NCBI GenBank assembly: GCA_028280945.1
Contig: JANQKV010000037.1
Location: 62,001-126,000, forward strand
DNA length: 64,000 nt
Direction of reading: 5' to 3'
Source: Opitutaceae bacterium
Lineage (GTDB): Bacteria; Verrucomicrobiota; Verrucomicrobiia; Opitutales; Opitutaceae
In this document: positions 26,951-35,410 of the stretch, in pieces
Layout: the number at the start of each line of letters is the position of its first letter
Position numbering within the stretch: position 1 is the stretch's first letter
Made by a program: the position numbers and the translations under genes
The notes under the pieces: model-generated
What the model was told of the DNA's origin: nothing
What the model saw: the letters and a program-made list of their open reading frames with translations, nothing else
Databases searched by the model: none

Positions 26951-29140
26951 ATGAAAAATCCCCGTCTTGGTGTCCCGCGCATGTTCGCGAAATGGAAGTT
27001 TGGTATTTCCGCCCTGTCCGTGTCCCTTGGTCTGCTGGTGCCGCAAATCGCCGCGGCGTCATTTACGGTGGAAGGCCGGGAGATTCATCTCGACGGTTCC
27101 GCGTTTCAGATTCGCGGGGTGTGTTATCAACCCGCACCGATCGGTGACAATCCGTCGGCTTCGGCACCGTTTGGCGATTACTTCACCCCCAATTACCGTG
27201 CGTTGTGGGAGCGTGACCTGCCGCTCATTCGTGACCTCGGTGCCAACGTGATCCGCATCTATGGCTGGAGCGAAACGGCGGACCACACTGCGTTTCTCGA
27301 CGCCTGCTACAACAACGGCGTCGATCCAATCTACGTCATGATCAACCGCTGGATCGACCCCAATACCAACTGGGGGGATGCCGGTGCCATTGCGGCGGTC
27401 CGGCAGACCTTTGTGCAGATTGATCAAAACCTCGGATCCCACCCGGCGGTGATGGGGATCATCCTCGGCAACGAAGCCAACATCTACAACGGCAACGGCG
27501 ACAACCCGGCCTTCTGGCAGGCGATGAATACCGTCGCCCAGGCCATCAAAGATCAGACGCCAGCCCGCCTGCTGTCGGTCGCGATCACTGACGCGATCCC
27601 GCAAGTCGCGGCACATGACAGTCTGGTTCCGGCCCTCGATTTCTGGAGTGTGCAAACCTACCGCGGGGTTTCGCTGGGCACGTTTTTCACGGAATACGCG
27701 GCGGCCTCAACGAAGCCCCTCGCCATCACCGAATTTGGCATGGATGCGTTCGACCATGCCACCCAAGCCGAGTATCCGAACAACGCGGAGTTTGTCGGCC
27801 AAACCGTAGCCGGTCTGTGGCGGGAGATCGCGGCCAACAGCGCTATCGCCGCGGGCGGTTGCGTCTTTGAATTTGGCGACGAGTGGTGGAAATCCCAGGG
27901 AGGCTCGCCTTCCGTCCAGGACGCGGGTGGTTTTCCCATCAGTTTGCCCGATGGCTTCGCCAATGAAGAGTGGTGGGGCCTCTATCGGGTAGTCGATAAT
28001 GGCTCCGACCTCGACATTCTCGAGCCGCGGGCAACCGTCGCTGCGCTGAAAGAAGCCTGGGCCGTGGCGGATGAGCCGGACCCCTCCGGCGACCTGGTCA
28101 TCATTGAGCCGCCGTTGAGCCAGACGATCGCTCCGGGCGGGACGGCAACTTTTTCCGTGACGCACTCTGATCCCGGGGCGGATGCCGTGGTCACTTATCA
28201 ATGGCTGAAAGATGGTGCCGTGCTGGCGGGCGAAACCGGCGCAGTTCTCGAGTTGACGAACCTATCGACCGCGCAAAGCGGTGACTACGCAGTGCGGGTT
28301 GACGACGGTGCGTCGACAGTGACCAGTCGGTCAGCGCGACTCTTGGTCGCCGTTCCGGTTCCGAGTCGGCTTAAAAACCTCTCGGTGCGCAGTCGCTCCG
28401 GCATGGGCGCGGATGCCCTGGTGGTGGGGTTTGTTGTCGCGGGAGGTTCGGCGGATTTGTTGGTGCGTGGAATCGGCCCGGAGTTGGTCAACTTTGACGT
28501 GACCGGGGCGTCACCGGATCCCGAGCTTCAACTCTACACCGGCCAGACTGCCGGCACCTTCAACGAGGACTGGGGCACGGATGCAACTGCCATTGCCGCG
28601 GCGGCCCGGACGGTGGGCGCGTTTGCCCTGACCGCCGAATCGAAGGACGCAGCCATGTTGGTTTCGGTCGATGGGTCACGATCGGTTCACGTGCGCGATG
28701 AAAGTCCCGGGGTCGCGCTTGCCGAAGTTTACGAGATAGGCGAGGGCGCCGGTCAGTTGGTCAACGTATCGGCCCGCACGTTGGCGGGAACCGGTGATGA
28801 GGTGCTGGTCGTGGGATTTGTGATCGATGGCAACGTGCCCAAGCGGCTGCTTCTGCGTGGGGTAGGGCCCACCCTTGGCGGATTTGGGGTGGGCGGAGCG
28901 TTGTCCGATCCAGCGCTGCGGCTGTTTGACGCCGACAGCGAAGTTGTGGCGGAAAATGATGATTGGAATGCCAGCCTGGTGACCGAGGTTGCGAGTTCAG
29001 TGGGTGCGTTCGCTCTTGATGCCAACAGTGCAGACGCGGCGTTGGTTTACACAGCCGTGCCCGGGGCCTACACCGCCCAAGTCAGCGGAGCCGATGGAGG
29101 CACCGGCATTGCCTTGGTCGAAGTCTACGAGGTCCTCTGA
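26951..29140 (+). CDS. Secreted clan GH-A glycoside hydrolase with Ig and two C-terminal repeats
   Basis: 729 residues (a second ATG lies 33 bp in). Signal peptide to about residue 37 (...LGLLVPQIAAA). Catalytic TIM barrel about 38-370 with GVCYQPAPIG, ANVIRIYGWSE, acid/base Glu in GIILGNEANIYN (~173) and nucleophile Glu in PLAITEFGMDAFD (~259); this resembles GH2/GH5/GH72-type enzymes, family not certain. An Ig-like domain follows (about 380-470, TYQWLKDGAVLAGETGAVLEL). Then two ~125-residue repeats with the pattern LLLRGVGPTL..FGV.GALSDP.L.L...NDDW...VGAFAL...S.DAA.....YT..V...GGTGIALVEVYE; the same module ends the sulfatase at 32363-34567. Confidence 0.88.
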   Translation: MKNPRLGVPRMFAKWKFGISALSVSLGLLVPQIAAASFTVEGREIHLDGSAFQIRGVCYQPAPIGDNPSASAPFGDYFTPNYRALWERDLPLIRDLGANVIRIYGWSETADHTAFLDACYNNGVDPIYVMINRWIDPNTNWGDAGAIAAVRQTFVQIDQNLGSHPAVMGIILGNEANIYNGNGDNPAFWQAMNTVAQAIKDQTPARLLSVAITDAIPQVAAHDSLVPALDFWSVQTYRGVSLGTFFTEYAAASTKPLAITEFGMDAFDHATQAEYPNNAEFVGQTVAGLWREIAANSAIAAGGCVFEFGDEWWKSQGGSPSVQDAGGFPISLPDGFANEEWWGLYRVVDNGSDLDILEPRATVAALKEAWAVADEPDPSGDLVIIEPPLSQTIAPGGTATFSVTHSDPGADAVVTYQWLKDGAVLAGETGAVLELTNLSTAQSGDYAVRVDDGASTVTSRSARLLVAVPVPSRLKNLSVRSRSGMGADALVVGFVVAGGSADLLVRGIGPELVNFDVTGASPDPELQLYTGQTAGTFNEDWGTDATAIAAAARTVGAFALTAESKDAAMLVSVDGSRSVHVRDESPGVALAEVYEIGEGAGQLVNVSARTLAGTGDEVLVVGFVIDGNVPKRLLLRGVGPTLGGFGVGGALSDPALRLFDADSEVVAENDDWNASLVTEVASSVGAFALDANSADAALVYTAVPGAYTAQVSGADGGTGIALVEVYEVL

Positions 29141-29181
29141 GCTCATTTCCCAATCCTCCGACCCAGCCGTCCATCGATTCA

Positions 29182-29200
29182 ATGTTCGTAATACGAACAT
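29182..29200. repeat. Palindromic element, ATGTTCGTA family, copy 3
   Basis: Exact 19-bp palindrome, here with one extra pair (AATG...CATT). Its right edge touches the stop codon of the HTH gene (29201-29203). Confidence 0.88.
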
Positions 29201-29575
29201 TCAGTCTGCACCCTGGACTCGTTTCGCTTGCTCCTGACGCCGCGCCACCCAGATCAAAAGTTGCAAGGCGCGTTCGGCATCAGGCATGGCGGTTTGGGTG
29301 TCAAAATACTCTCCGATGCGCGCACGGTGAACGCCCAGTTCCCGAGCCAAAACGGCACGATCTCCGCGCTTTTTAAGGTGTGGTTTGACCTGTGAAATCA
29401 CAGCATTCCAAAGAGGTGTTTCTGCACTGGGGCGCAGCGTTGAGCCCCGCCGAGCCCGCGGTTTACGGCTGTCGATTTTTCTCTTGGCGGCGATGGATAG
29501 TTCGCGGGCCGCAAGCTCCAACACTTCTCCCATAGCGATCAACAAAGAGAAACGAACATCGTTTTTCGAAAACAT
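29201..29575 (-). CDS. Small HTH (XRE/Cro-like) protein bracketed by palindromes
   Basis: 124 residues from ATG 29575 (MFSKNDVRFSLLIAMGEV) or 110 from ATG 29533 (MGEVLELAARELSIAAKRK). The C-terminal half, PLWNAVISQVKPHLKKRGDRAVLARELGVHRARIGEYFDTQTAMPDAERALQLLIWVARR, reads as a Cro/C1-type helix-turn-helix (ALARELGVHRARIGEYF); the N-terminal part is basic (KRKIDSRKPRARRGS). One copy of the 19-bp palindrome begins 2 bp upstream of the first ATG, a second is 68 bp upstream and a third abuts the stop codon. The arrangement suggests that the protein binds this palindrome, or that gene and palindromes are one transposable unit; both are inference. Confidence 0.8.
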   Translation of the reverse strand: MFSKNDVRFSLLIAMGEVLELAARELSIAAKRKIDSRKPRARRGSTLRPSAETPLWNAVISQVKPHLKKRGDRAVLARELGVHRARIGEYFDTQTAMPDAERALQLLIWVARRQEQAKRVQGAD

Positions 29576-29577
29576 AA

Positions 29578-29596
29578 ATGTTCGTAATACGAACTT
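29578..29596. repeat. Palindromic element, ATGTTCGTA family, copy 4
   Basis: ATGTTCGTAATACGAACTT, one mismatch from the 19-bp consensus, over the leader of the HTH gene. A further half-site ACGAACAT is at 29552-29559 inside the possible coding start. Confidence 0.85.
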
Positions 29597-29643
29597 AGCC
29601 CTTCGGGCAACAGGTTTGCTAACGAGTGATTGATCGAGGTTAA

Positions 29644-29662
29644 ATGTTCGTAATACGAACAT
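29644..29662. repeat. Palindromic element, ATGTTCGTA family, copy 5
   Basis: Exact ATGTTCGTAATACGAACAT in the divergent promoter region between the HTH gene and the ADP-ribosylglycohydrolase-like gene; 66 bp from copy 4. Confidence 0.88.
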
Positions 29663-29756
29663 TGTGACAGGCCTGAGCGGTCTGTTTGAGGGGGGCGAGG
29701 CAACAGGGATCAGACAGGGGTTGGCATCGTGGCTTCGGTGATCTGATGCTGGGGCC

Positions 29757-31022
29757 ATGAACCCCCGAGCCCTGCTGTTGTGCCTTACCGCCGTCGCCCT
29801 TGCGGCTGAACCCCTTGAGATTGATCGCGAACGTTACCGCGACGGTTTGGAGGGTTTTTGGCTGGCGCAGTGTATTGCCAACTGGACGGGATTGATCACC
29901 GAGATGGACCGGGCGGAGCCGCCGTTTTTCACGGATGCGGACTGGGGTGGACCGGATCACCCGAACCTGTGGGGCGATTATTCCCATCACGATACCGTGG
30001 AGTTCATCCTGGTGCGGGAGGGCGGCGTCTGGGGGGCGGACGATGATACGGACATCGAATATGTGTATCAACATCTCCACTACACACATGAAACGTCGAT
30101 GCTCACGACTGAACAAATCCGCGATGGTTGGCTCAAGCACATGTGGTCCGACAACTTCAATCAGGACGGCCAGAACTACCTGTGGGTTTCCAATGAGAAC
30201 GCCTTTGAGCTGATGCGCGAAGGCCACCTCCCGCCCGACACGAGCGATCCGGCGTTGAACCCAAACTTCGACATGATCGACGCACAGCTCACGACCGAGA
30301 TCTTTGGCCTGTTTGCGCCCGGTCGGCCGGATGTGGCGCTGAAGATTGCCGAGCTGCCGGTGCAAACCACGGCCCGGGCGAACGCCGAGGCGGCGGCCAA
30401 TTTCTACATTATCATGCATGCACTGGCAGCGACGGTTGACCGGAATGCGCCGCTCAAACCGCAGTTGTTCGCCATGGCGGCCGAGGCCCGGACCCACACC
30501 CCGGACGATACGGTAATCGCAAGCATGTATGACTTTGTGAGAGCCCGCTACGAAGCCGACCCAAGCGACGAGCATTGGGAGGCGGCGCGCGATGCGCTTT
30601 ACGAGGAGTATCAGGTCGGTGGACGGGGCGGATATGTCTACCAACATCCCTATGACGCCGGAATCAACTTTGGCGCCAGCATGGTAAGTCTGTTTTACGG
30701 CGAAGGGGACTTGAAGCGCACCATTCAGATTGGCTCGCTGGCGGGGTGGGACTCGGACAATCCAACCGCTACCTGGGCGGGTTTGATCGGATTTATGTTG
30801 GGACGCAGTGGCGTCGAGAAGGTCTTCGGTGATGATCTCTCGGAAACCTATTGGATCACCCGCACGCGCCGTGATTTTCCCGATCATACGCCGGATAGGG
30901 AGGGGGAGGACACATTCCCGCTGATGGCTGATCGCGGACTCGCTATCATCGACCGCGTGGTGAAGGAACGGCTGGACGGGGAGATCACGAGTGAATCATG
31001 GATCATTCCCGCCTGGAAGTGA
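29757..31022 (+). CDS. Secreted ADP-ribosylglycohydrolase-fold protein
   Basis: 421 residues with a short signal peptide (MNPRALLLCLTAVALAAEP). The ADP-ribosylglycohydrolase fold (PF03747) is indicated by GFWLAQCIANWTG at the start, WGADDDTDIEYVYQH (metal Asp cluster in place of GxxTDDTxm), and GWDSDNPTATWAGLIGFMLG near the C-terminus (cf. GGDxDTxaaxxGxxxGA). Export and the relaxed motifs suggest that it acts on something other than ADP-ribosyl-protein, possibly a glycan; unproven. Confidence 0.82.
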   Translation: MNPRALLLCLTAVALAAEPLEIDRERYRDGLEGFWLAQCIANWTGLITEMDRAEPPFFTDADWGGPDHPNLWGDYSHHDTVEFILVREGGVWGADDDTDIEYVYQHLHYTHETSMLTTEQIRDGWLKHMWSDNFNQDGQNYLWVSNENAFELMREGHLPPDTSDPALNPNFDMIDAQLTTEIFGLFAPGRPDVALKIAELPVQTTARANAEAAANFYIIMHALAATVDRNAPLKPQLFAMAAEARTHTPDDTVIASMYDFVRARYEADPSDEHWEAARDALYEEYQVGGRGGYVYQHPYDAGINFGASMVSLFYGEGDLKRTIQIGSLAGWDSDNPTATWAGLIGFMLGRSGVEKVFGDDLSETYWITRTRRDFPDHTPDREGEDTFPLMADRGLAIIDRVVKERLDGEITSESWIIPAWK

Positions 31023-31098
31023 CCAGTCCGGATTGGATCAGGCTTGGCGGCGGGTGCAACGGGTGTTAACCTCCTTCCAACCCAACAAGGAGGTTCAT

Positions 31099-31371
31099 AT
31101 GTCAGTTGTAAGAGTTCATTTGGAACCGGGTGAGATTCACGTGGTGGAACGACTCGCCAAAGCGATCGATGTATCGAAGGAGGATGTGGTTTATGCCGCC
31201 TTGGATCGGCTCATGACCGATTCGCAGAGTCCGTCGGTGCAGACATTCATCCGCGAATGCAGCGCGGGCCGTAAGGACAACCTTCCGCTGTGGGCGGACT
31301 CCGAGCGATCCGTTCATGCCTACGAGGGGGGTCACGATGACCAACCGGAAGAGCGCATGAAATTCGAATAG
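31099..31371 (+). CDS. Small ribbon-helix-helix-like protein
   Basis: 90 residues from ATG 31099, behind a strong AAGGAGG site (31087-31093). The start VVRVHLEPGEIHVVERLAKAIDVSKEDVVYAALDRLM has the strand-helix-helix pattern of CopG/RHH DNA-binding proteins; the tail is acidic and polar. No toxin gene follows: the next element is a hairpin terminator that begins on the last base of the stop codon. Possible solitary antitoxin or regulator. Confidence 0.6.
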   Translation: MSVVRVHLEPGEIHVVERLAKAIDVSKEDVVYAALDRLMTDSQSPSVQTFIRECSAGRKDNLPLWADSERSVHAYEGGHDDQPEERMKFE

Positions 31372-31399
31372 GGTCTCGGGATAGATTTTATCGAGACCC
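31371..31399 (+). terminator. Hairpin terminator candidate
   Basis: GGGTCTCG (31371-31378) pairs perfectly with CGAGACCC (31392-31399) around an AT-rich 13-nt loop. No T-tract follows, so it is a weak intrinsic terminator or an RNA 3'-end stabiliser. Confidence 0.5.
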
Positions 31400-31511
31400 C
31401 GGCTCAACCGCCTGGCTTCAGCCCGGCGGGCGGAAGTCCGCAGCTGCGGCCGGGGCGTTCTGCTCCGGTTTGGCCTCGCTCCGGGCGACTGCCCCCCGGT
31501 AAGGCTCATTC

Positions 31512-31630
31512 ATGATCGAAGAAGCGCCCAAACCGGATCCGCGCTTACCAGGTCGCTCCGCCAGAGAAGCGGAGGGTTGTCGTGGAGCATCGGATACGCC
31601 GGTTGAATGGACCCTTGATCGTTGATGCGG
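31512..31630 (+). pseudogene. 5' remnant of a DUF3667-like gene
   Basis: The stretch 31591-31630 matches 34766-34805, inside the DUF3667-like gene, at 33 of 40 bases (both give RIRRL.G.LIVDA in one frame). Collinear weaker similarity extends upstream to the start codon region: CATG and CTTACC occur at matching distances. A frameshift separates the ATG at 31512 from the RIRRL frame, and similarity ends where the next gene's ATG (31633) begins. A decayed partial duplicate of the 34685-35398 gene or a relative. Confidence 0.55.
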
Positions 31631-31632
31631 TG

Positions 31633-32442
31633 ATGCAGATCCGTGTTTTAATCATACTCTTTCTGATCACCGCCAATTTGGTAAGAGGCGTCATTATGGG
31701 TGGAACGCCGGTGACGCTTGATTTCACGGCGGAGGAATCTGCAGCTGAGCATACAACCTGGAGCGAGTGGTTGGAGGTTATGGCCGATGGTTCCGGATTG
31801 GGCTGTGAGCTGCCACCAAATGCGACTCGGGATGTTTGGATTCAGACCCGACCCATCGGATTGGGCATGGCGTGGCGTCCTTGTCGGTCTGCCAGCTTCA
31901 TCATCGATTTTACCCCCACGCTTGAAGCCAAACCCACGGGTTCGTCCGGTTACTATTACCCCGGACTCGGAAACATGTTTGTTCGGCACAGTATTGATCT
32001 TCGGACCTGGTCGAACTGGCAGGCGGTCCAATTCGACCATCAATCAACCCAAAAGAAAAACGAGATGCGTTTTGTTGGAATTGTCGCCACGCCATCTTCC
32101 GAACGAACCGACTACGAAAAGCGACTGCGGGAATTCCAACGATCAGATGTCCCTTGGATCGATGACGAGGAGAGCTTGATGGCCCTTATTCTCGAAGATG
32201 ACCCGACCTATTTGGAGCGACACACTCCGTTTATCGGCTACGTGCAGTTCCGATATGAGTTTGGCATCTCGAGTGGTCAGCGAGTCCAAACCATCGATAT
32301 TCTTTTAAGTTGGATGCTTGGTGGCCTGCACCAACCCCCGAAGGATCCAGATTTAAGGAAACTCAAAAGGGGCCCATGGCGATTCCGGCATCCGGAATTG
32401 ACCACATCAAATGATCCTTCAGTGCCGGACAGCAACCAATAG
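31633..32442 (+). CDS. Secreted hypothetical protein
   Basis: 269 residues from ATG 31633, giving a signal peptide MQIRVLIILFLITANLVRG. A GTG at 31582 would add 17 residues encoded by the DUF3667 remnant and block the signal peptide. The body is rich in Trp and aromatic residues (WSEWLEVMADGS, DLRTWSNWQAVQFDHQ, HTPFIGYVQFRYEFGISSGQ), without a family I recognise; probably a periplasmic beta-rich protein. Its 3' end overlaps the convergent sulfatase gene by 80 bp. Confidence 0.65.
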   Translation: MQIRVLIILFLITANLVRGVIMGGTPVTLDFTAEESAAEHTTWSEWLEVMADGSGLGCELPPNATRDVWIQTRPIGLGMAWRPCRSASFIIDFTPTLEAKPTGSSGYYYPGLGNMFVRHSIDLRTWSNWQAVQFDHQSTQKKNEMRFVGIVATPSSERTDYEKRLREFQRSDVPWIDDEESLMALILEDDPTYLERHTPFIGYVQFRYEFGISSGQRVQTIDILLSWMLGGLHQPPKDPDLRKLKRGPWRFRHPELTTSNDPSVPDSNQ

Positions 32443-34567
32443 GCCTCGCGTTGTTTTTAGATTCGTAGCGAGAGCAGTTGAGCCGCTCGCTAATTCTCGT
32501 GGGAGCAGGAGCTAAGTAGAGTTCAACGAGAGCGGTGCCGGTTTCGCCGTTGGTCCCTTCCACGGCGACGGTGTAGAGTCCGGCTTCAAGGCTCACCAGG
32601 AGGGCGGCATCGGCGCTTTCCTCCGCGAGGGCGAATGCTCCGGCGGCCATCGCAGCGTCGGCAACGAGTGGGTCCTCGCCCCAGGCGGTGTTGGTGGCAA
32701 TCGCCTCCGATCCACGGAACAGCGTAAGGCGTGGATCGGCCAGGGCATCGGTCACGCCAAACTCCGTCAATCCGGGGCCGACGGCCCGAATGAGCAGGCG
32801 AGCGGTGCCGGTGCCATTTACCACGAAGCCAGGCACCAGGATGCCGTCGCCGGTGCCGACGAATGCCCGGGTCGAGGTGTTGGCGACGCGGAGGGATCGG
32901 TCGGTCGGGTCGGCATCGTAGATTTCCAACAGGGTGACCCCGGTGGTGTCTGCATTGGAGGCAACCGGTGTGGTATAGGCGCCGTTGGAAAATTCCGTGA
33001 CGATCGCCGCGTCGGTGCTTTCGTTGCGCAGGGGAAATGCGCCCACCGAGGCGAAAGCGTCTGCGTCGGTGGCGTCCCATTGGGTGTTGGTGGCGATGCT
33101 GGTGGCATCGCGGATCACTTCGAGACCTGGGTCGGGATGTGCGTTGGTTACGCCATAGTCGGCGAGGGTGGGACCCACCGCCCGGAGCACCATCTCCTTG
33201 GTGCCGTCGCCCGTCAGCACGAAGCCCGGAATAGGCGAGCCGGCGGTTCCTCCAGCGGAGGCGCGCACAGAGATGTTGGCCAGTCCGATGGTGGAATTGC
33301 TCGAAAAATCGGCGCGCATGCGGGCCTGTTCGGCTTCGAAAGTGGTGATCAGAGCAGCGGCCAAGTCGGGTTGTAAGCCGCTCAAGTCGTTGGCTTCATG
33401 GGGATCCACCTCAAGGTTGTAGACCGTGTAGTCGCCCTGTTGGTCGACGTAGATTTTGGTAAGGTCGGTTTGGTAGGAAGCGGTGCGTTGGGCGACGGTC
33501 AGCAGGGTGCGGGGCGTGTCGTGGCCGGGATCGAGCAACGCGGCCGACAGGTCGAGTCCATCGAGGGGGGCCGTGGTGCCCGGCGTGGTTTCGGCCACGG
33601 TGGCGAGGGTGGGCAACCAGTCCACATCGGCGATGACCTGTTGGCTCACGGTGCCCGCCGGGACGCTGCCGGGCCAATGGGCCAGCCCGGGCAGGCGCAC
33701 GCCGCCTTCGAGGGCGTTGCCTTTTGAACCGCGGAAGTCGCCGTTGTCGCCGTGGGTATCCGCATTCACCGCACCGTTGTCCGACACAAAAATGATCAAG
33801 GTGTCGTTGATCATGCCGCGGGCCGCCAGGGCGTCGAAGATTTGGCCGATGGCGAGATCCATGCTTTCGATCATCGCGGCGTAGGTGCGGGCGTCCTCGG
33901 TCAATTCCGGGTAGTTGGCCTCCAGCTCGGCGGGTGCCTCCAGGGGCGTGTGCGGCGCGTTGAAACAGACCATCAGGAACAACGGTTGGCCGAGGTCGTG
34001 TGCGGCGATGATATTGGCGGCCTCGTCGCCAAACAGGTCCGTGGAATAGCCGGTGTCGGTGACGGGTTCGAGATCCCGGAGCCAATTGCGCCGCACGCCG
34101 TCGTTGAGCGTGCCAAAGTAGTCGGTGCCGCCACCGAGGAATCCGAAGAAGTGGTCAAAGCCCCGGGAGGTGGGGTAGTAGTCCTCGGTATCGAGCCCGA
34201 GGTGCCACTTGCCCACCAAGTGGGTGGCGTAGCCGGCGGCTCGCAGGGTTTCGGGGAGGAAATGCTCGTTCAAAGGCGGGAAGCCCGTGCCGGGTGAAGT
34301 GATGCCGAAGCGGTAGGGATTGCGCCCGGTTTGGAGGGCAACGCGGGTTGGCACGCACGACGGATGGGCGTAATAGCGCTCGAACTCCATGCCACCGGTG
34401 CGCAATTGATCGAGCCGCGGCGTGCGGGCATCTCCTCCCCGCCAGGACACGTCGCCCCAGCCGAGGTCATCGGCGATCATGAAGACGATATGGGGTTGGG
34501 CTGACACGGTCAGCGCAACGCCGACGAGCCATGCCAGCGTGAGGGCAATGCGGGTGGGAAGAGTCAC
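32363..34567 (-). CDS. Secreted sulfatase with two C-terminal repeats
   Basis: 734 residues from GTG 34567 (VTLPTRIALTLAWLVGVAL), a signal peptide; upstream TTG codons are unlikely. Formylglycine-type sulfatase: metal site IVFMIADDLGWGD, modification motif SCVPTRVALQTGR near residue 71 (Cys becomes formylglycine; Thr in the usual Ser position), HLVGKWHLG, FVSDNGA and FRGSKGNALEGGVRLP. The catalytic domain ends around residue 440. Two repeats of the GVGP type follow (VLRAVGPTLADYGVTNAHPDP..., LLIRAVGPGLTEFGVTDALADP...). A further ~48 residues after ELYLAPAPTR are unlike the repeats and are encoded over the neighbour's 3' end. Substrate: sulfated polysaccharide by family; unproven. Confidence 0.9.
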   Translation of the reverse strand: MTLPTRIALTLAWLVGVALTVSAQPHIVFMIADDLGWGDVSWRGGDARTPRLDQLRTGGMEFERYYAHPSCVPTRVALQTGRNPYRFGITSPGTGFPPLNEHFLPETLRAAGYATHLVGKWHLGLDTEDYYPTSRGFDHFFGFLGGGTDYFGTLNDGVRRNWLRDLEPVTDTGYSTDLFGDEAANIIAAHDLGQPLFLMVCFNAPHTPLEAPAELEANYPELTEDARTYAAMIESMDLAIGQIFDALAARGMINDTLIIFVSDNGAVNADTHGDNGDFRGSKGNALEGGVRLPGLAHWPGSVPAGTVSQQVIADVDWLPTLATVAETTPGTTAPLDGLDLSAALLDPGHDTPRTLLTVAQRTASYQTDLTKIYVDQQGDYTVYNLEVDPHEANDLSGLQPDLAAALITTFEAEQARMRADFSSNSTIGLANISVRASAGGTAGSPIPGFVLTGDGTKEMVLRAVGPTLADYGVTNAHPDPGLEVIRDATSIATNTQWDATDADAFASVGAFPLRNESTDAAIVTEFSNGAYTTPVASNADTTGVTLLEIYDADPTDRSLRVANTSTRAFVGTGDGILVPGFVVNGTGTARLLIRAVGPGLTEFGVTDALADPRLTLFRGSEAIATNTAWGEDPLVADAAMAAGAFALAEESADAALLVSLEAGLYTVAVEGTNGETGTALVELYLAPAPTRISERLNCSRYESKNNARPIGCCPALKDHLMWSIPDAGIAMGPF

Positions 34568-34684
34568 GTAACGTCTACAGACGCCTGTCGGCGCCCTTGG
34601 TTGCGTAGTTGGCAACAATTTCCCGGTCCTGAAAGAGTTCGGGGCGAGGTTGCGCTTCGGGAGATTCTGCCCCGAGTTTGCCCC

Positions 34685-35398
34685 ATGGCCGATCTGCCCG
34701 ATCCAGACTTCAATCCAGACTTACCGCCGACGCCACCCGAGGAAACCATTGCGGTAACCGAAAAACGGATACGTCGGTTGAGCGGTGCCCTGATCGTGGA
34801 TGCGGCCCTGGGTGCATTCAACGCGGAGCGAGGGTTCCTTTTTACCATCCGTGAGTTTGTGCTCAGGCCCCGCCAGGCATTCGAAGGTTATCTGGGCGAA
34901 GATCGAATGCGTTACAGCAACCCGCTGAAGATGGTCATTTTCCTTTCTGCTATCGCGGCTTTCCTGATGCACCAGTTTCCGATTATGGAGATCATCCAGG
35001 GCCGCAGCGGTGCGGAACTCACGGCGGAAGAGGCGGAGGCTGCGGAATTTGCTCAGCGGAACTATAACCTGCTGCTGCTCGCCTCGCTGCCGGTGATGGC
35101 GGTGGTCTCACGTTTGTTTTACTGGGGTCGGGCTTACAACCTGGTGGAGCACATCGCGCTGAACTCGTTTCAGGTAAGCGTAATCACGGTGGCTTACTTC
35201 ATCATGTTGCCGGCGGTCGTGCTTTGGCCCAATACGGTTCTGGTCTACCTGGTGTTGTCCTTGGCGTATCAGGTTTGGCTTTACCGCAGGGTGTTGGGTC
35301 CCGGCTGGATTCGGGCTATCATCGCCACCCTGGTGGTGACAGTGGCCTACCTGACTTCCATGTCTGTGATTGGGACGATCTGGCAGTCGCTATTTTGA
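34685..35398 (+). CDS. DUF3667-like membrane protein
   Basis: 237 residues from ATG 34685 (MADLPDPDFNPDLP). A polar N-terminus, then KRIRRLSGALIVDAALGAFNAERGFLFTIREFVLRPRQAFEGYLGEDRMRYSNPLKMVIFLSAIAAF, followed by four to five membrane helices. 'RPrqafegYlgedRmrYsnPlKmvi' and a later NLVEHIALNSF match DUF3667 (PF12412) proteins of Bacteroidota and Verrucomicrobiota, though the N-terminal zinc ribbon of some members is absent. Function unknown. Part of its 5' end is duplicated at 31512-31630. Divergent from the sulfatase (118 bp). Confidence 0.75.
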   Translation: MADLPDPDFNPDLPPTPPEETIAVTEKRIRRLSGALIVDAALGAFNAERGFLFTIREFVLRPRQAFEGYLGEDRMRYSNPLKMVIFLSAIAAFLMHQFPIMEIIQGRSGAELTAEEAEAAEFAQRNYNLLLLASLPVMAVVSRLFYWGRAYNLVEHIALNSFQVSVITVAYFIMLPAVVLWPNTVLVYLVLSLAYQVWLYRRVLGPGWIRAIIATLVVTVAYLTSMSVIGTIWQSLF

Positions 35399-35410
35399 CC
35401 GCCAGATATC

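Noticed and set aside
29640..30887. 415-codon antisense frame over the ADP-ribosylglycohydrolase-like gene
   Set aside because: Shadow of the real gene; it starts inside the palindrome copy and has no domain.
31099..31509. Toxin-antitoxin pair with the RHH-like protein
   Set aside because: No toxin-sized gene on the same strand; a hairpin follows the stop codon directly and the opposite-strand frame is a shadow.
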